A DNA stretch of 64,000 bases, taken from NCBI RefSeq assembly GCF_900105185.1, contig NZ_FNTJ01000001.1:2004501-2068500 (forward strand), read 5' to 3'. Of the stretch, positions 1-8,934 are shown in pieces. The notes below the pieces were generated by a model. The model ran no database searches, was not told the DNA's origin, and was given only the letters and a program-made list of their open reading frames with translations. Origin of the DNA: Pseudomonas saponiphila. Lineage in GTDB: Bacteria > Pseudomonadota > Gammaproteobacteria > Pseudomonadales > Pseudomonadaceae. A program made the position numbers and the translations under genes. Numbering within the stretch: position 1 is the stretch's first letter; every line of letters begins with the position of its first letter.

Positions 1-1
1 G

Positions 2-1573
2 GGCAACTGGCTGTCCATCAGCGGCAAGGTGTACGACGGTCAACTGCGCCTGGACTGGAGTTTCAGCCAGCGCATGTTCGACAGCGCGCAGATCGAGGCG
101 CTGGCCCGGGACTATATCCAGGCCCTGCAGGCGTTGGTGGAGCACTGCTGCCAGGCCCGCGGCGGGGTCACGCCGTCGGACTTCCCGCTGGCGCGACTGA
201 CCCAGGAACAGCTGGATGCCCTGGCGCTGGTGCCGTCTCAGGTCGAGGACATCTACCCCTTGGCACCGATGCAGCAGGCCTTGTTGCAGCATGAGTTGCA
301 GGCCCATGAGGCGGGGGATTTCGTCAACCAGATGTGCATGGATGTGCAAGGCGTCGACCCGCTGCGCCTGCGTCAGGCCTGGCAGCAGGCGATGGATACC
401 CATGAGATCCTGCGCAGCCGTTTTGTCTGGGGGCCGGCCCTGGCGCAGCCGCTGCAGGTGGTGCACAAGCAGGTCGAGGTGCCGTTCCAGATACTCGACG
501 GCACGGACCTGGACCGCGATGCCCTGGAGCGCCTGGCCCAGGCCGAACGACTCAAGGGGTTCGATCTGGCCCAGGCGCCGATGCTGCGTCTGCAGGCCAT
601 CAGGCTGGGGGAAAACCGCTACCGGTTGATCTGTACCAACCATCACATCCTGCTGGACGGCTGGAGTGGGTTCCAGCTGTTCAACGATGTGCTGGCGGCC
701 TACACCGGCCATGCCATCAGTCACCGGCCGGCTGGCTACCGTGACTACATTGCCTGGCTGCAGGCCCGGGACCATCAGGCCGACGAGCGCTTCTGGCGTG
801 AGCAGCTCAAGGCGCTGAAGGCACCGACCTTGCTCAGTGCCTGTGCGATGGCCCAGGGCGATCGGCAGCGTGGTGGGCATCGTCAGCATTACTTCGACTT
901 CGACGAGGCCCAGACCGAGCAACTGACCGTTTTTGCCCGGCAGCAGAAGATCACCGCCAACACCCTGGTGCAAGCGGCCTGGCTATTGCTCCTGCATGTG
1001 CATTGCGCTCAGTCCACGGTGGCCTGCGGCGCCACCATCGCCGGGCGCCCGCCCCAGCTCAAGGGCATCGAGCAGCAGTTGGGGCTGTACATCAACGATG
1101 TGCCGCTGGTGGCCACTATCGAGCCGGGGCAGCGCGTGGGTGACTGGCTGCAAGCGTTGCAGGGGCGCAATGTGCAGATGCGCGAGCATGGCTACAGCGC
1201 CTTGAGCGATATCCAGGACTGGGCCGGGTTGCCGGGCGGGGAGTTGAGCGACACGGTGATCGTGTTCGAGAACTATCCGGTCAGTGCCGCGTCGGCCGGT
1301 GCTGATCTCGGTGATTTGCGTTTGGAGAGCATGCACAGTTTCGAGCAGACCAGTTCGGCGCTGACCTTGTATGTCGAGCTCAAGGGGCAGTTGCAGTTCC
1401 ACTATGACCATCGGCTTGAGGCCTTCAGCGAGGCGGCGGTGCAGGGGTTGAACCTGCAACTGGTGCAGTTGCTTGGGGTGTTGGCACAAGGTTCGCCAAC
1501 GCGCTCGCTGGCGCAGGTGCTTGCGCAGCTGGGTGAGGCGCGGGTTCAGCGGGAGGTGCGGGTGGAGGCTTAG
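2..1573 (+). CDS. Pyoverdine NRPS, C-terminal part (end of epimerization domain plus terminal condensation domain)
   Basis: The 5' end lies outside the window; the frame is open from base 2. The first ~75 residues look like the end of an epimerization domain. From about residue 80 a complete post-E condensation domain follows, starting at VEDIYPLAPMQQ, with the catalytic HHxxxDG motif as HHILLDGWS. The protein stops just after this domain, with no adenylation, carrier or thioesterase domain. Position next to fpvA matches pvdD of P. aeruginosa, but PvdD ends in a thioesterase, so no symbol is given. It would extend the pyoverdine peptide in the cytoplasm. Either another protein supplies the next module, the terminal C domain releases the product, or the gene is truncated. 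Confidence 0.9.
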   Translation, partial: GNWLSISGKVYDGQLRLDWSFSQRMFDSAQIEALARDYIQALQALVEHCCQARGGVTPSDFPLARLTQEQLDALALVPSQVEDIYPLAPMQQALLQHELQAHEAGDFVNQMCMDVQGVDPLRLRQAWQQAMDTHEILRSRFVWGPALAQPLQVVHKQVEVPFQILDGTDLDRDALERLAQAERLKGFDLAQAPMLRLQAIRLGENRYRLICTNHHILLDGWSGFQLFNDVLAAYTGHAISHRPAGYRDYIAWLQARDHQADERFWREQLKALKAPTLLSACAMAQGDRQRGGHRQHYFDFDEAQTEQLTVFARQQKITANTLVQAAWLLLLHVHCAQSTVACGATIAGRPPQLKGIEQQLGLYINDVPLVATIEPGQRVGDWLQALQGRNVQMREHGYSALSDIQDWAGLPGGELSDTVIVFENYPVSAASAGADLGDLRLESMHSFEQTSSALTLYVELKGQLQFHYDHRLEAFSEAAVQGLNLQLVQLLGVLAQGSPTRSLAQVLAQLGEARVQREVRVEA

Positions 1574-1760
1574 GCACAGGAAATTGACGTTAAGGGCGGG
1601 AGGGCAGGTGACTGTTCTCCCGTTTTTTTTGGGGCGGTTGGGGGCATATCCGGTGCTGCGGGTGTGGCGGGTGGTGGTTTCGCCCTTACTCTGGCCATCG
1701 TGGTCAACGGGGCGTTCAGATCAAGAGCAAGAGCGCGACGGCGGCCTGAAGTCCCCCCGT

Positions 1761-2270
1761 GCAGGAACTGGCTTGCCAGCGAAAGCGTCGGTCTGGGCGC
1801 TGCGTGACTTACGGGTCTCTTCGCCGGCAAGCCGGCTCCTACAGCGAGATGCGGTAGTGGTGCCTCCGTAGGAGCTGGCTTGCCAGCGAAGGCGTCGGCC
1901 TGGGCGCTGCGTGACTTACGGGCCTCTTCGCCGGCAAGCCGGCTCCTACAGCGAGATGCGGTAGTGGGACCTCCGTAGGAGCTGGCTTGCCAGCGAAGGC
2001 GTCAGCCTGGGCGCTGCGTGACTTACGGGCCTCTTCGCCGGCAAGCCGGCTCCTACAGCGAGATGCGGTAATGGGACCTTCGTCGGAGCTGGCTTGCCAG
2101 CGAAGGCGTCAGCCCGTGCGCTGCGTGACTTACGGGCCTCTTCGCCGGCAAGCCGGCTCCTACAGCGAGATGCGGTAGTGGTGCCTCCGTAGGAGCTGGC
2201 TTGCCAGCGAAGGCGTCGGCCCATCCACTGCATGGCTGCGAGCTTTTTCGCCGGCAAGCCGGCTCCTACG
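1761..2270. repeat. REP/BIME array A, five units of 107 bp
   Basis: Five tandem units begin near 1761, 1868, 1975, 2082 and 2189, an exact 107-bp period. Each unit holds two convergent REP palindromes: GGAGCTGGCTTGCCAGCGAA on the left and TTCGCCGGCAAGCCGGCTCC on the right. They are joined by a ~30-bp spacer and followed by a linker starting AGCGAG. The last unit has a diverged spacer and no linker. The array fills the gap between the convergent NRPS and fpvA genes, a usual site for Pseudomonas REPs. Bases 1574-1760 upstream show no gene. Confidence 0.95.
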
Positions 2271-2333
2271 AAAATCCAATAAGAATGCCGAAGACCGAGG
2301 ACACAACATCAGGTCGATGCTGGCGCCGCGGAC

Positions 2334-2371
2334 AAAAAAATCCCCGCCCCGGAGACCGGAGCAGGGTGGGG
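2334..2371 (-). terminator. Rho-independent terminator of fpvA
   Basis: Read on the minus strand just after the fpvA stop, a GC-rich imperfect hairpin (CCCCACCC... with ...GGGGCGGGG) is followed by seven T residues. Confidence 0.75.
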
Positions 2372-2386
2372 TTCAACCAGGGGAAA

Positions 2387-4870
2387 TCAGAAGCTGTACT
2401 TGACGTTGAACATGACGTTGCGCGGGTCACCGTAATAGATCGAGTTGTAGGTGCCGATACCGCTGTAGTAGGTCCGGTCAAAGACGTTGTTCAGGTTGAC
2501 CGTGGCCTTGAGGTTCTGGTTGAAGTCATAGCTGCTCATCAGGCCCACCACGGCGTAGCTGGAACGGGTGAACTTGTGGCTGGGCAGCGGGTTGTTGGAG
2601 GCATCGGCGAAGGTGCTGTCGACGAAGGAAGTCGCGCTCTGCCATTGCATGTTGCCACCCACGGTGACCTTGTTCAGCTCGGCGGGCAGGCGGTAGGTGG
2701 TGGCTACCTTGAACAGGTGCTGTGGCTGGGTGGTGGCCACGCGTTTGTTCTTGGCGTCGTAGGACTCCTGGTAGACGTAGCCGGCGTTGACGTTCCAGTC
2801 CGGCAGCACTTCACCGGCCATTTCCAGCTCGATGCCATTGGTGGTGGCGCCCTTGATCGCGCGCATGGCCTCGAAGCCGTCAACACCAATCACGCCTGTA
2901 TTCTCGCCAAGGTTGTCCTGCTTGAGCTGGAACAGCGCCAGGCTGGCATTCAGGCGACGGTCGAAGTACTCACCCTTGAGCCCCACTTCGTAGCTCTGCC
3001 CGGTCAGCGGTTCCAGGGACTTGCCGCTGACGTCCAGGCTGTAGGGCTGTGGCTTGAAGATGTCGGTGTAGCTGGCATAGACCGTGTGGTGGTCGTCCAG
3101 GTCATAGGTGACGCCGGCATAGGGAATGACTTCCCCGGAGTTGGTGGTGGAGATGCGCGGCAGTTGGCGCAGGGCGTTGACCCGATCGATTTGCCAGTCG
3201 TAGTCGTTGACCCGGGCGCCAAGAATGAAGTTCAGGGCGTCGGTAGGCTTGAGGATCACCGCTGCGTAGGAAACCTTCTGGGTGCTCTTCACATCGAAGG
3301 TCGACCACCAGGCCCAGTCGGTCGGGTAGGGCATGCTGTTGTTCCAGTTCAGCACGTCGTCGATGACTTTGGTGGTGGTGCCGTCGATACGCTTGGAGCG
3401 GGTGGTGGCATGGGAATAGTTGTAGCCCAGCACCAGTTCATGGGTGCGCCCAAACAGTGAGAACGGGCCCTTGGCATACGCATCGAAGGACTTCTCGTCG
3501 CTGTTGGAGCCGAAGTTGGCCACGCCGCCCGGCGGCAGGTAGCCATAGTCCTGGCTGTTGTCGAGATTGACGTGCTCGCTGGACATGCCGGCGATGATTT
3601 CCCGCGAGGTGTACTTGCGTGTATTGACCGTCGCCTTGAAGGTCCAGTCGTTGTCGAACTGGTGATCGAGGCCGACGAAGGCGTGCTGGGTTTCCTGGTT
3701 GCGGTAGGCGAACTTGTCCGCCGGGTTGGTGGAGCGGGAGAACTTGATCCGATCACCGTTCTTGTAGAACACCGGCAAGCTGGTGTTGGTCGTGGCGTCG
3801 TCGTTGTTCTTCTGGAAGTCGTAGCCGACGCTGAGGGTGGTGGCGTCGCTCAGGTCGCCTTCGAGAATGCCGTAGAAGACGTTCTGCTCACCTTTCTGGT
3901 AGTCGATGAAGCTGTGGCGCTTGCCGGTGCCGGCCACCATCCGCCCGCGTATCGCGCCGCCTTCCACCAGCGGGCCGGAAACGTCCACTTCACTGGTGTA
4001 GCGGTCCCAGGAGCCGGCGCCGGCGGCGACGTGGCCCTGGAATTCCCGGGTCGGGCGCTTGCGCACCATGTTGATCACCCCTGACGGATAGCCGACTCCG
4101 TTGACCAGGCCGGTGGCGCCCTTGAGTACTTCGATGCGGTCGTAGATCAGGGTGTTGCCGATGCTGTAGTTGTCGCGGATGTTACCGCCGTCGGTGCCCA
4201 GGCTGGGAACGCCGTCGTATTGGAAGTTCTGTATTTCAAAGCCGCGCGAGTAATACACGTAGCCTTCGGAGCTCTCGCGGTTGACCGTGATCCCGGGGGT
4301 CTGCTGCATGACGTGCGCCAGTTCGGTCAACCCTTGGTCATCCATCTGCTGGCGGGTGATGACGCTGACCGACTGCGGCGTTTCACGCAGGGACAGGTCC
4401 ATGCGGGTGGCCGAGTTGCTTTGCCCGGTGGTGTAGGAACCGGTCCCCTCAGTGGTGCTCCCCAGCTCCTGAGTGGAAATGTTCGTGGCCCCCAATTCCA
4501 CCGCACCAGTGCTTTGTAGCAGGGTCACGGTGTTGCCTTGGCGCTGATAACTCACCCCGGTCCCGCGCAGCAGTTGCGACAGGGCCTGGTCGGGTTGCAA
4601 GGAACCCTTGATCGCCGTGCTGCGCTTGCCCTGGACGCTGTCCTGGTTATAGAGCACTTGCAGGTCGGCTTGCTGGCCGAACGTCTGCAAGGCGTTGCCC
4701 AGGGACTGCGCAGGAATATCGAAATTGGCTTGCTGGGCCTGTACCTGGGCGGCACAAGGCAGCGCCAATACGGCCCCAAGCAGATAGGGACGCAAGCTCG
4801 GCCGCAGCGCATGGCGCATGAGCAGGGCTGTTTTCAGGGGGGTGAGTCCTAGAGGTGCTGGCATGTTCAT
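2387..4870 (-). CDS. fpvA: Ferripyoverdine TonB-dependent receptor FpvA
   Basis: This 827-residue outer-membrane receptor has a signal peptide (~1-45) and then an N-terminal signalling (STN) domain (~46-120, FDIPAQSLGNALQTFG) of the kind that talks to an anti-sigma factor. A plug domain (SLRETPQSVSVITRQQ...) and a 22-strand-type barrel follow, ending in aromatic Phe (VKYSF). It imports ferripyoverdine with TonB energy and signals ligand occupancy to FpvI/PvdS-type regulation. Synteny with pvdE supports FpvA. No TAAAT-N16-CGT box lies upstream, only a Fur-like site, which fits control by FpvI and Fur rather than PvdS. The alternative is another siderophore receptor of the FpvA/FhuE class. Confidence 0.92.
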   Translation of the reverse strand: MNMPAPLGLTPLKTALLMRHALRPSLRPYLLGAVLALPCAAQVQAQQANFDIPAQSLGNALQTFGQQADLQVLYNQDSVQGKRSTAIKGSLQPDQALSQLLRGTGVSYQRQGNTVTLLQSTGAVELGATNISTQELGSTTEGTGSYTTGQSNSATRMDLSLRETPQSVSVITRQQMDDQGLTELAHVMQQTPGITVNRESSEGYVYYSRGFEIQNFQYDGVPSLGTDGGNIRDNYSIGNTLIYDRIEVLKGATGLVNGVGYPSGVINMVRKRPTREFQGHVAAGAGSWDRYTSEVDVSGPLVEGGAIRGRMVAGTGKRHSFIDYQKGEQNVFYGILEGDLSDATTLSVGYDFQKNNDDATTNTSLPVFYKNGDRIKFSRSTNPADKFAYRNQETQHAFVGLDHQFDNDWTFKATVNTRKYTSREIIAGMSSEHVNLDNSQDYGYLPPGGVANFGSNSDEKSFDAYAKGPFSLFGRTHELVLGYNYSHATTRSKRIDGTTTKVIDDVLNWNNSMPYPTDWAWWSTFDVKSTQKVSYAAVILKPTDALNFILGARVNDYDWQIDRVNALRQLPRISTTNSGEVIPYAGVTYDLDDHHTVYASYTDIFKPQPYSLDVSGKSLEPLTGQSYEVGLKGEYFDRRLNASLALFQLKQDNLGENTGVIGVDGFEAMRAIKGATTNGIELEMAGEVLPDWNVNAGYVYQESYDAKNKRVATTQPQHLFKVATTYRLPAELNKVTVGGNMQWQSATSFVDSTFADASNNPLPSHKFTRSSYAVVGLMSSYDFNQNLKATVNLNNVFDRTYYSGIGTYNSIYYGDPRNVMFNVKYSF

Positions 4871-4908
4871 TTGCTCTTATAAAGCGGCAATGGGAATTCG
4901 TTCTAAAT

Positions 4909-4927
4909 GCTAATGTTTCTCAAACTT
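4909..4927 (-). promoter_or_regulatory. Fur-box-like site upstream of fpvA
   Basis: On the minus strand AAGTTTGAGAAACATTAGC matches 12 of 19 positions of the classical Fur consensus. It lies 39 bp before the fpvA start. Confidence 0.45.
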
Positions 4928-4976
4928 GTTATGAGACGTTCGACTTGCCGAAAACCGGAAAGCCGATAGGTAAAAA

Positions 4977-6632
4977 TCAGGCCGGTTCGAGTTCGCAGCT
5001 GACCTTGCCCGCTTCCATCCGGACCAACTGGTCGGCGATGTCGAAATAGCGATCGTCGTGGGAGATGACGATGATGGTCTTGCCCATGCGCTTGAGGTCC
5101 GGCAGCAGCTCGGTGTAGAAAATGCGCCGGAAGGTCGGGTCCTGGTCGGCGGCCCATTCATCGAACACCAGCACCGGGCGTTCCTCGATCCAGGCGTTGA
5201 CCAGCGCCAGGCGCTTGCGTTGCCCGGTGGACAGATCGGTGGTGGTGAAGGCCCCGTCGCGGATGCTCACCTTGTGTCCGATCTCCAGGCGCCGCAGGTA
5301 CTGTTCGGCATCCGCGGGCAGTTGTTCGCCGCCCTGGACCAGGTCGTCGAACAGGTAGTAGTCGGCAAAGATGGTGGTGAACAGTTGCCGATAGTCGTCG
5401 CGGGTCTGGGCGGTGACCGCTTGGCCGTTGAGGCGGATCTCGCCTTGCTGGGGCCGGTACAGGCCCAGCAGCAGCTTGATCAGGGTGGTCTTGCCGCAGC
5501 CGTTCTCGCCCACGATGAAGACGATGTCGCCCTGCTTGATCCGCAGGTTCACCGGGCCCAGGGCAAAGGGTGCGCTGCCTTCAATGGCTGGGAAGGCGTA
5601 ACGCACATCCCGCAGTTCCAGGCTATGCACCGCCTGGGGTTGGGTCGTGGTGTCGCTGAGCAGCAGGTGCGGCTCGGGCGAGGAGAAGCGCTCGGACAGT
5701 TCGGCGATACGGCGGAAGGCTACCTGGGCGCGGCTGACGATCGGCAGGTTGCCGATCAGCAGTTCCAGGGGGCCCTTCATGTACAGCAGCACCAGGACGA
5801 AACCGCTCATCACCGCGCGGTCGTTGTCGGGCCAGAAGGACTGCAGGGCCAGGGCCAGGCCGATGACCACGAAGAACAGCATCGAGCCGAAGGTCTTGGC
5901 GACAATGAATATGTTCACCGACTCGATCTGTTTGTTGCAGATGTGCTCGGCGCTGTGCTTGATCCGCTGGTTGAACATGCGGTTGCGGCGTGGCCGGTGG
6001 ATGCGCAGTTCCTTGGCGCCATCGGCAATGGCGTTGTAGTGCTTTTGCAGGTTGTCCTCTTCATCCCGGGCGTCCATGAAGCCCTTGATGCCCTTGGTCT
6101 GGGCGACGAATTGCACGCTGCAGCCAATCACGATGGCCACCAGCATCAGCAGGAACATCGGCCAGGAGAGCAGGGCCAGGTAACCCAGGCAGCCCAGGGT
6201 CACGGTCAGGGAAATGGCCAGGGGCGCGAAGGCGAAGGCGAAGTCGCTGATGGTGTCGATGTCGTGGGTCAATACCGGGATCAGGCGATGGCTGCGATAG
6301 CGTTCGATCTGCTCGATGGGGGCGCTGAGGACTTTTTCCCCCAGGTCTTTGCGCAGCTTGCTGATGATGTGCTGGCCGACGTAGTTGCTGCCGATGTCCG
6401 ACAGGATCGAGCACAGCAGCGCCAGCAGGCACAGCCCGGCGAAGGTCAGGACCACGCCGCGGCTGAGCCCGTCGGCGCCGTTCAGGGCCTGGTTGATGGT
6501 GGCCAGCAGGACGGTGATGCTCAGGCCGCCGATGATGCCCAGCACGATCGAGAGGGCCACGGTGGGCCAGAAAGGTTTGAGCAGGCCCAGCAGGTCTCGG
6601 ATGGCGCTGCGGCTACGCGGAGGGCTGTTCAT
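4977..6632 (-). CDS. pvdE: Pyoverdine precursor ABC exporter PvdE
   Basis: A 551-residue fused permease/ATPase of the cyclic-peptide exporter type. The N-terminal ~320 residues contain about six membrane segments. The nucleotide-binding domain shows Walker A GENGCGKTT, signature LSTGQRKRLA, Walker B VLVFDE and H-loop ISHDD. It moves acylated ferribactin from cytoplasm to periplasm, where PvdM/N/O/P mature it. The ATG at 6632 has AGGAG five bases upstream and begins the membrane domain sensibly; an upstream extension is unlikely. It lies 106 bp upstream of fpvA, and the 312-bp gap before it carries a PvdS-type promoter. Confidence 0.94.
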   Translation of the reverse strand: MNSPPRSRSAIRDLLGLLKPFWPTVALSIVLGIIGGLSITVLLATINQALNGADGLSRGVVLTFAGLCLLALLCSILSDIGSNYVGQHIISKLRKDLGEKVLSAPIEQIERYRSHRLIPVLTHDIDTISDFAFAFAPLAISLTVTLGCLGYLALLSWPMFLLMLVAIVIGCSVQFVAQTKGIKGFMDARDEEDNLQKHYNAIADGAKELRIHRPRRNRMFNQRIKHSAEHICNKQIESVNIFIVAKTFGSMLFFVVIGLALALQSFWPDNDRAVMSGFVLVLLYMKGPLELLIGNLPIVSRAQVAFRRIAELSERFSSPEPHLLLSDTTTQPQAVHSLELRDVRYAFPAIEGSAPFALGPVNLRIKQGDIVFIVGENGCGKTTLIKLLLGLYRPQQGEIRLNGQAVTAQTRDDYRQLFTTIFADYYLFDDLVQGGEQLPADAEQYLRRLEIGHKVSIRDGAFTTTDLSTGQRKRLALVNAWIEERPVLVFDEWAADQDPTFRRIFYTELLPDLKRMGKTIIVISHDDRYFDIADQLVRMEAGKVSCELEPA

Positions 6633-6854
6633 GATGACTCCTGGTTCAAGCGCGAATAGGGGCGGGTGAGGGGCGGTATGCGGTGCTGCAGGGGGGCGGA
6701 GGTGCAACCGTCGGGTTCATCTGGGGCATTTCCTCTGGAGTGAATCGATATACGGGCAATGTTCCGGGGCGCGCCGCGCCGTCCGCTGCAGTGCCGGGCC
6801 TGAGCAGGCTGTCGCGCTCGGGACGGAGCCGGGCTCAAGACCGTTGCAGAGAAG

Positions 6855-6878
6855 ACGAAATGAGGCAGGAGGGATTTA
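6855..6878 (-). promoter_or_regulatory. PvdS-dependent (iron-starvation box) promoter of pvdE
   Basis: An exact TAAAT-N16-CGT on the minus strand, about 220 bp before pvdE and downstream of the acetyltransferase stop. This is the established PvdS recognition pattern. The rest of the gap 6633-6944 shows no gene. Confidence 0.85.
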
Positions 6879-6944
6879 GCGCGGGCCTGGCGTTGGCCCG
6901 GGTGCCGGCCGCCGCCGGAGGGCGGCAGCGACCGGTGGATCAGC

Positions 6945-7964
6945 TCACAACGGCCGATCGAAGAAGAACTCGCGCTCCAGGCGCAGCAGGGCGGCTTTCT
7001 TGTGGGCCAGTTGGATGTCCTTCAAGTGACCGAAGCCCTGGGACTTGAGAAAGTCGATCTGCCGATCATGGTCGATCCGCGGTTCGCCGAGGATGCGCTG
7101 GGTGCGCGGGTCATCCAGAAACATGTAGTGCATCAGCGAATTGAACCAGCCCTTGAGCTTGCCGATGCCCTGATGCTTGTTCTCGCCCACCACCACGTGC
7201 CAGCCGCGGTCATGGTCCTGTACGTCGTAGTAGGGGGCGATGCGGTCTTCCTTGCACCAGTAGACTTCGAAGTAGGCGAAAGGCTCGTCGTCGTAGCAAC
7301 CGATCAATGGGTGGACCCGTGGGTCGGCGAGCATGTCCTGCAGGTAGGCGGCGTGCTCGTCAAGGCTGCCGGCCTGCTCCCAGAAGAACGCCACTTGTTC
7401 CAGGTTCATCCAGCGGTTGAAGGCCTGCAGGTCACGGTCCGGGTCGATGGTGCGCAGGCTGAATTCGGTATTCAGCCCCGGTAGTCGGCGGCGGTACACC
7501 TCGCCCTGGGGCAGTGGCGGGCGTTGCGGGTGACGTTTCTCGCCGCTGAACTGGTAGAAGGGCGCGGTGTGGGCACTGGCCGGCGCGCTGAGCCAGGGCA
7601 GCGGGTGCTGCCAGAAGGTGCTGCGCCGGCACTGCAGTTCCACCTGATGGGCGTCGGCGGCGAGCAGGGTGTCGAAGACCCCCAGGCGAATGGCCAAGAC
7701 CGCAAAGTCGCGGCCGGCCCGCAGGCGAACCCGCACCTGGGCGGACTTTTTCCGGTGGCAGAAATGCCCGCCCAGCACCGCCAGCAGCGCGCTGGCGGGG
7801 TAGTTGGGCGGCACTTCGCCGAGGATCTCGATCAGCTCGCCATCGCTGCGAAAGTTCAGCGCTGCGAAGCCCTCGGTGTGCAGGCTGCCCTGGTTCTCTT
7901 CGGCCTCATGCACGCTGGCGGTGGAACCGTCGTTCAGCGACAGGGTAAACAAAGCTGCTTTCAT
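6945..7964 (-). CDS. IucB-type GNAT acetyltransferase, probable N5-hydroxyornithine acetylase
   Basis: A 339-residue protein. The C-terminal ~190 residues match the IucB/siderophore hydroxyamine acetyltransferase family (FSLRTIDPDRDLQAFNRWMN, EVYWCKEDRIAPYY, GENKHQGIGKLKGW, RILGEPRIDHDRQIDF); the first ~150 are less conserved. The family transfers acetyl from acetyl-CoA to hydroxylysine or hydroxyornithine. It lies between pvdE and pvdO, where P. aeruginosa PAO1 has pvdF (hydroxyornithine transformylase), so it probably acetylates the product of PvdA. P. aeruginosa type II strains have an analogous acetylase, PvdYII. The start at 7964 has GGAG eight bases upstream. It is likely cotranscribed with pvdO, 32 bp upstream. 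Confidence 0.85.
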   Translation of the reverse strand: MKAALFTLSLNDGSTASVHEAEENQGSLHTEGFAALNFRSDGELIEILGEVPPNYPASALLAVLGGHFCHRKKSAQVRVRLRAGRDFAVLAIRLGVFDTLLAADAHQVELQCRRSTFWQHPLPWLSAPASAHTAPFYQFSGEKRHPQRPPLPQGEVYRRRLPGLNTEFSLRTIDPDRDLQAFNRWMNLEQVAFFWEQAGSLDEHAAYLQDMLADPRVHPLIGCYDDEPFAYFEVYWCKEDRIAPYYDVQDHDRGWHVVVGENKHQGIGKLKGWFNSLMHYMFLDDPRTQRILGEPRIDHDRQIDFLKSQGFGHLKDIQLAHKKAALLRLEREFFFDRPL

Positions 7965-7996
7965 GGTGTGTCTCCGTCAGGCGATGTGGGGGAGGG

Positions 7997-8887
7997 TCAA
8001 AGGTCGCGGGCAACCCGGAACCCCAGCCAGTCGCCACGATCAGTGGGGTAGATGTTGTTGCGGTTGCCTGAGCGGGAAAAAATCGGCGCTTCGGTCCAGT
8101 CGTTGCCACGCATCTGCAGGACGCTGCAGTTGGGCTCGGTCCAGGCGCTGCCATCGGAGGGGGCGCCGACATAGTTCTCATGCCAGCAGTCGGGGGTGAA
8201 TTCGTAGACATTGCCGTGCATGTCGTAGACGCCGAAGGCGTTGGGGGGGAAGGATCCGGCCGGTGAAGTGAAGCTGAAGCCGTCTTCCGGACCGTAGGTG
8301 TTGGCGTGCTTGGCGATGCTGTACTCCTTGCCCTCGTCGAAAGGGAAGGGGAAGGGGCCGGTGCTGCCGGCGCGGGCTGCGTATTCGCGCATGGCTTCGC
8401 TGACGATGTAGTAATGCTGGCCGGTGCGCTTGGACAGCCAGGCGGTGTAGGCCTGGGCTTCGTTGAAGTCCATGCACACCGCCGGCTGGCGTGGACCTAC
8501 CGGGTAACGGGGTTTGCCGGCCTTGCATTCGCGACCGGGGCGGGTGTCGCCGTCGGGCATCTGGTAGCCGGTTTCCTTCAGGTAGGTTGCCCACTCGCCG
8601 GCCAGGACCTGGAAGCGCCCGATGGCGAACGGTTTGGCGAAGGTCACTTCGTGCATCGGACCTTCGTCCTCCTGGCGGCCAACCTCGTCATCGGGGGTGC
8701 CCATGGTGAAGGTGCCTGCCGGCAGCACCACCATTTCCGGGCAGTCCTTGCAGTCCTTGAAGACCTTGCCTGGTTGGGGCGAGGCGGCGGCCTGGGCGGC
8801 GGCCGGCAGGAACAGACTCAGCAGCAGGGCCAGGGAGAGGTTGGCCAGGGGCGAGCGGTGGCTGGTGTTCGATGGGTGCGGTTTCAT
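7997..8887 (-). CDS. pvdO: Pyoverdine maturation protein PvdO (FGE-sulfatase fold, periplasmic)
   Basis: A 296-residue exported protein with a signal peptide (~1-34, ending in ALA-type AQAAA). A formylglycine-generating-enzyme/sulfatase-modifying domain follows (MVVLPAGTFTMGT near 54, DMHGNVYEFTPD, terminal GDWLGFRVARDL). PvdO acts in the periplasm after PvdP, completing oxidation of the chromophore from dihydropyoverdine to pyoverdine. It sits between pvdN and the acetyltransferase in one minus-strand run with gaps of 47 and 32 bp, so it is probably in the pvdM-initiated operon. Confidence 0.93.
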   Translation of the reverse strand: MKPHPSNTSHRSPLANLSLALLLSLFLPAAAQAAASPQPGKVFKDCKDCPEMVVLPAGTFTMGTPDDEVGRQEDEGPMHEVTFAKPFAIGRFQVLAGEWATYLKETGYQMPDGDTRPGRECKAGKPRYPVGPRQPAVCMDFNEAQAYTAWLSKRTGQHYYIVSEAMREYAARAGSTGPFPFPFDEGKEYSIAKHANTYGPEDGFSFTSPAGSFPPNAFGVYDMHGNVYEFTPDCWHENYVGAPSDGSAWTEPNCSVLQMRGNDWTEAPIFSRSGNRNNIYPTDRGDWLGFRVARDL

Positions 8888-8934
8888 CGTGACTCTCTTC
8901 TAAAAAATGATGCAGGGCGCCGGGTCGCAGGGGG

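Noticed and set aside
1867..2270. Possible CRISPR array at the regular 107-bp repeats
   Set aside because: The spacers are repeated too, the repeats are REP palindromes, and no cas genes are near.
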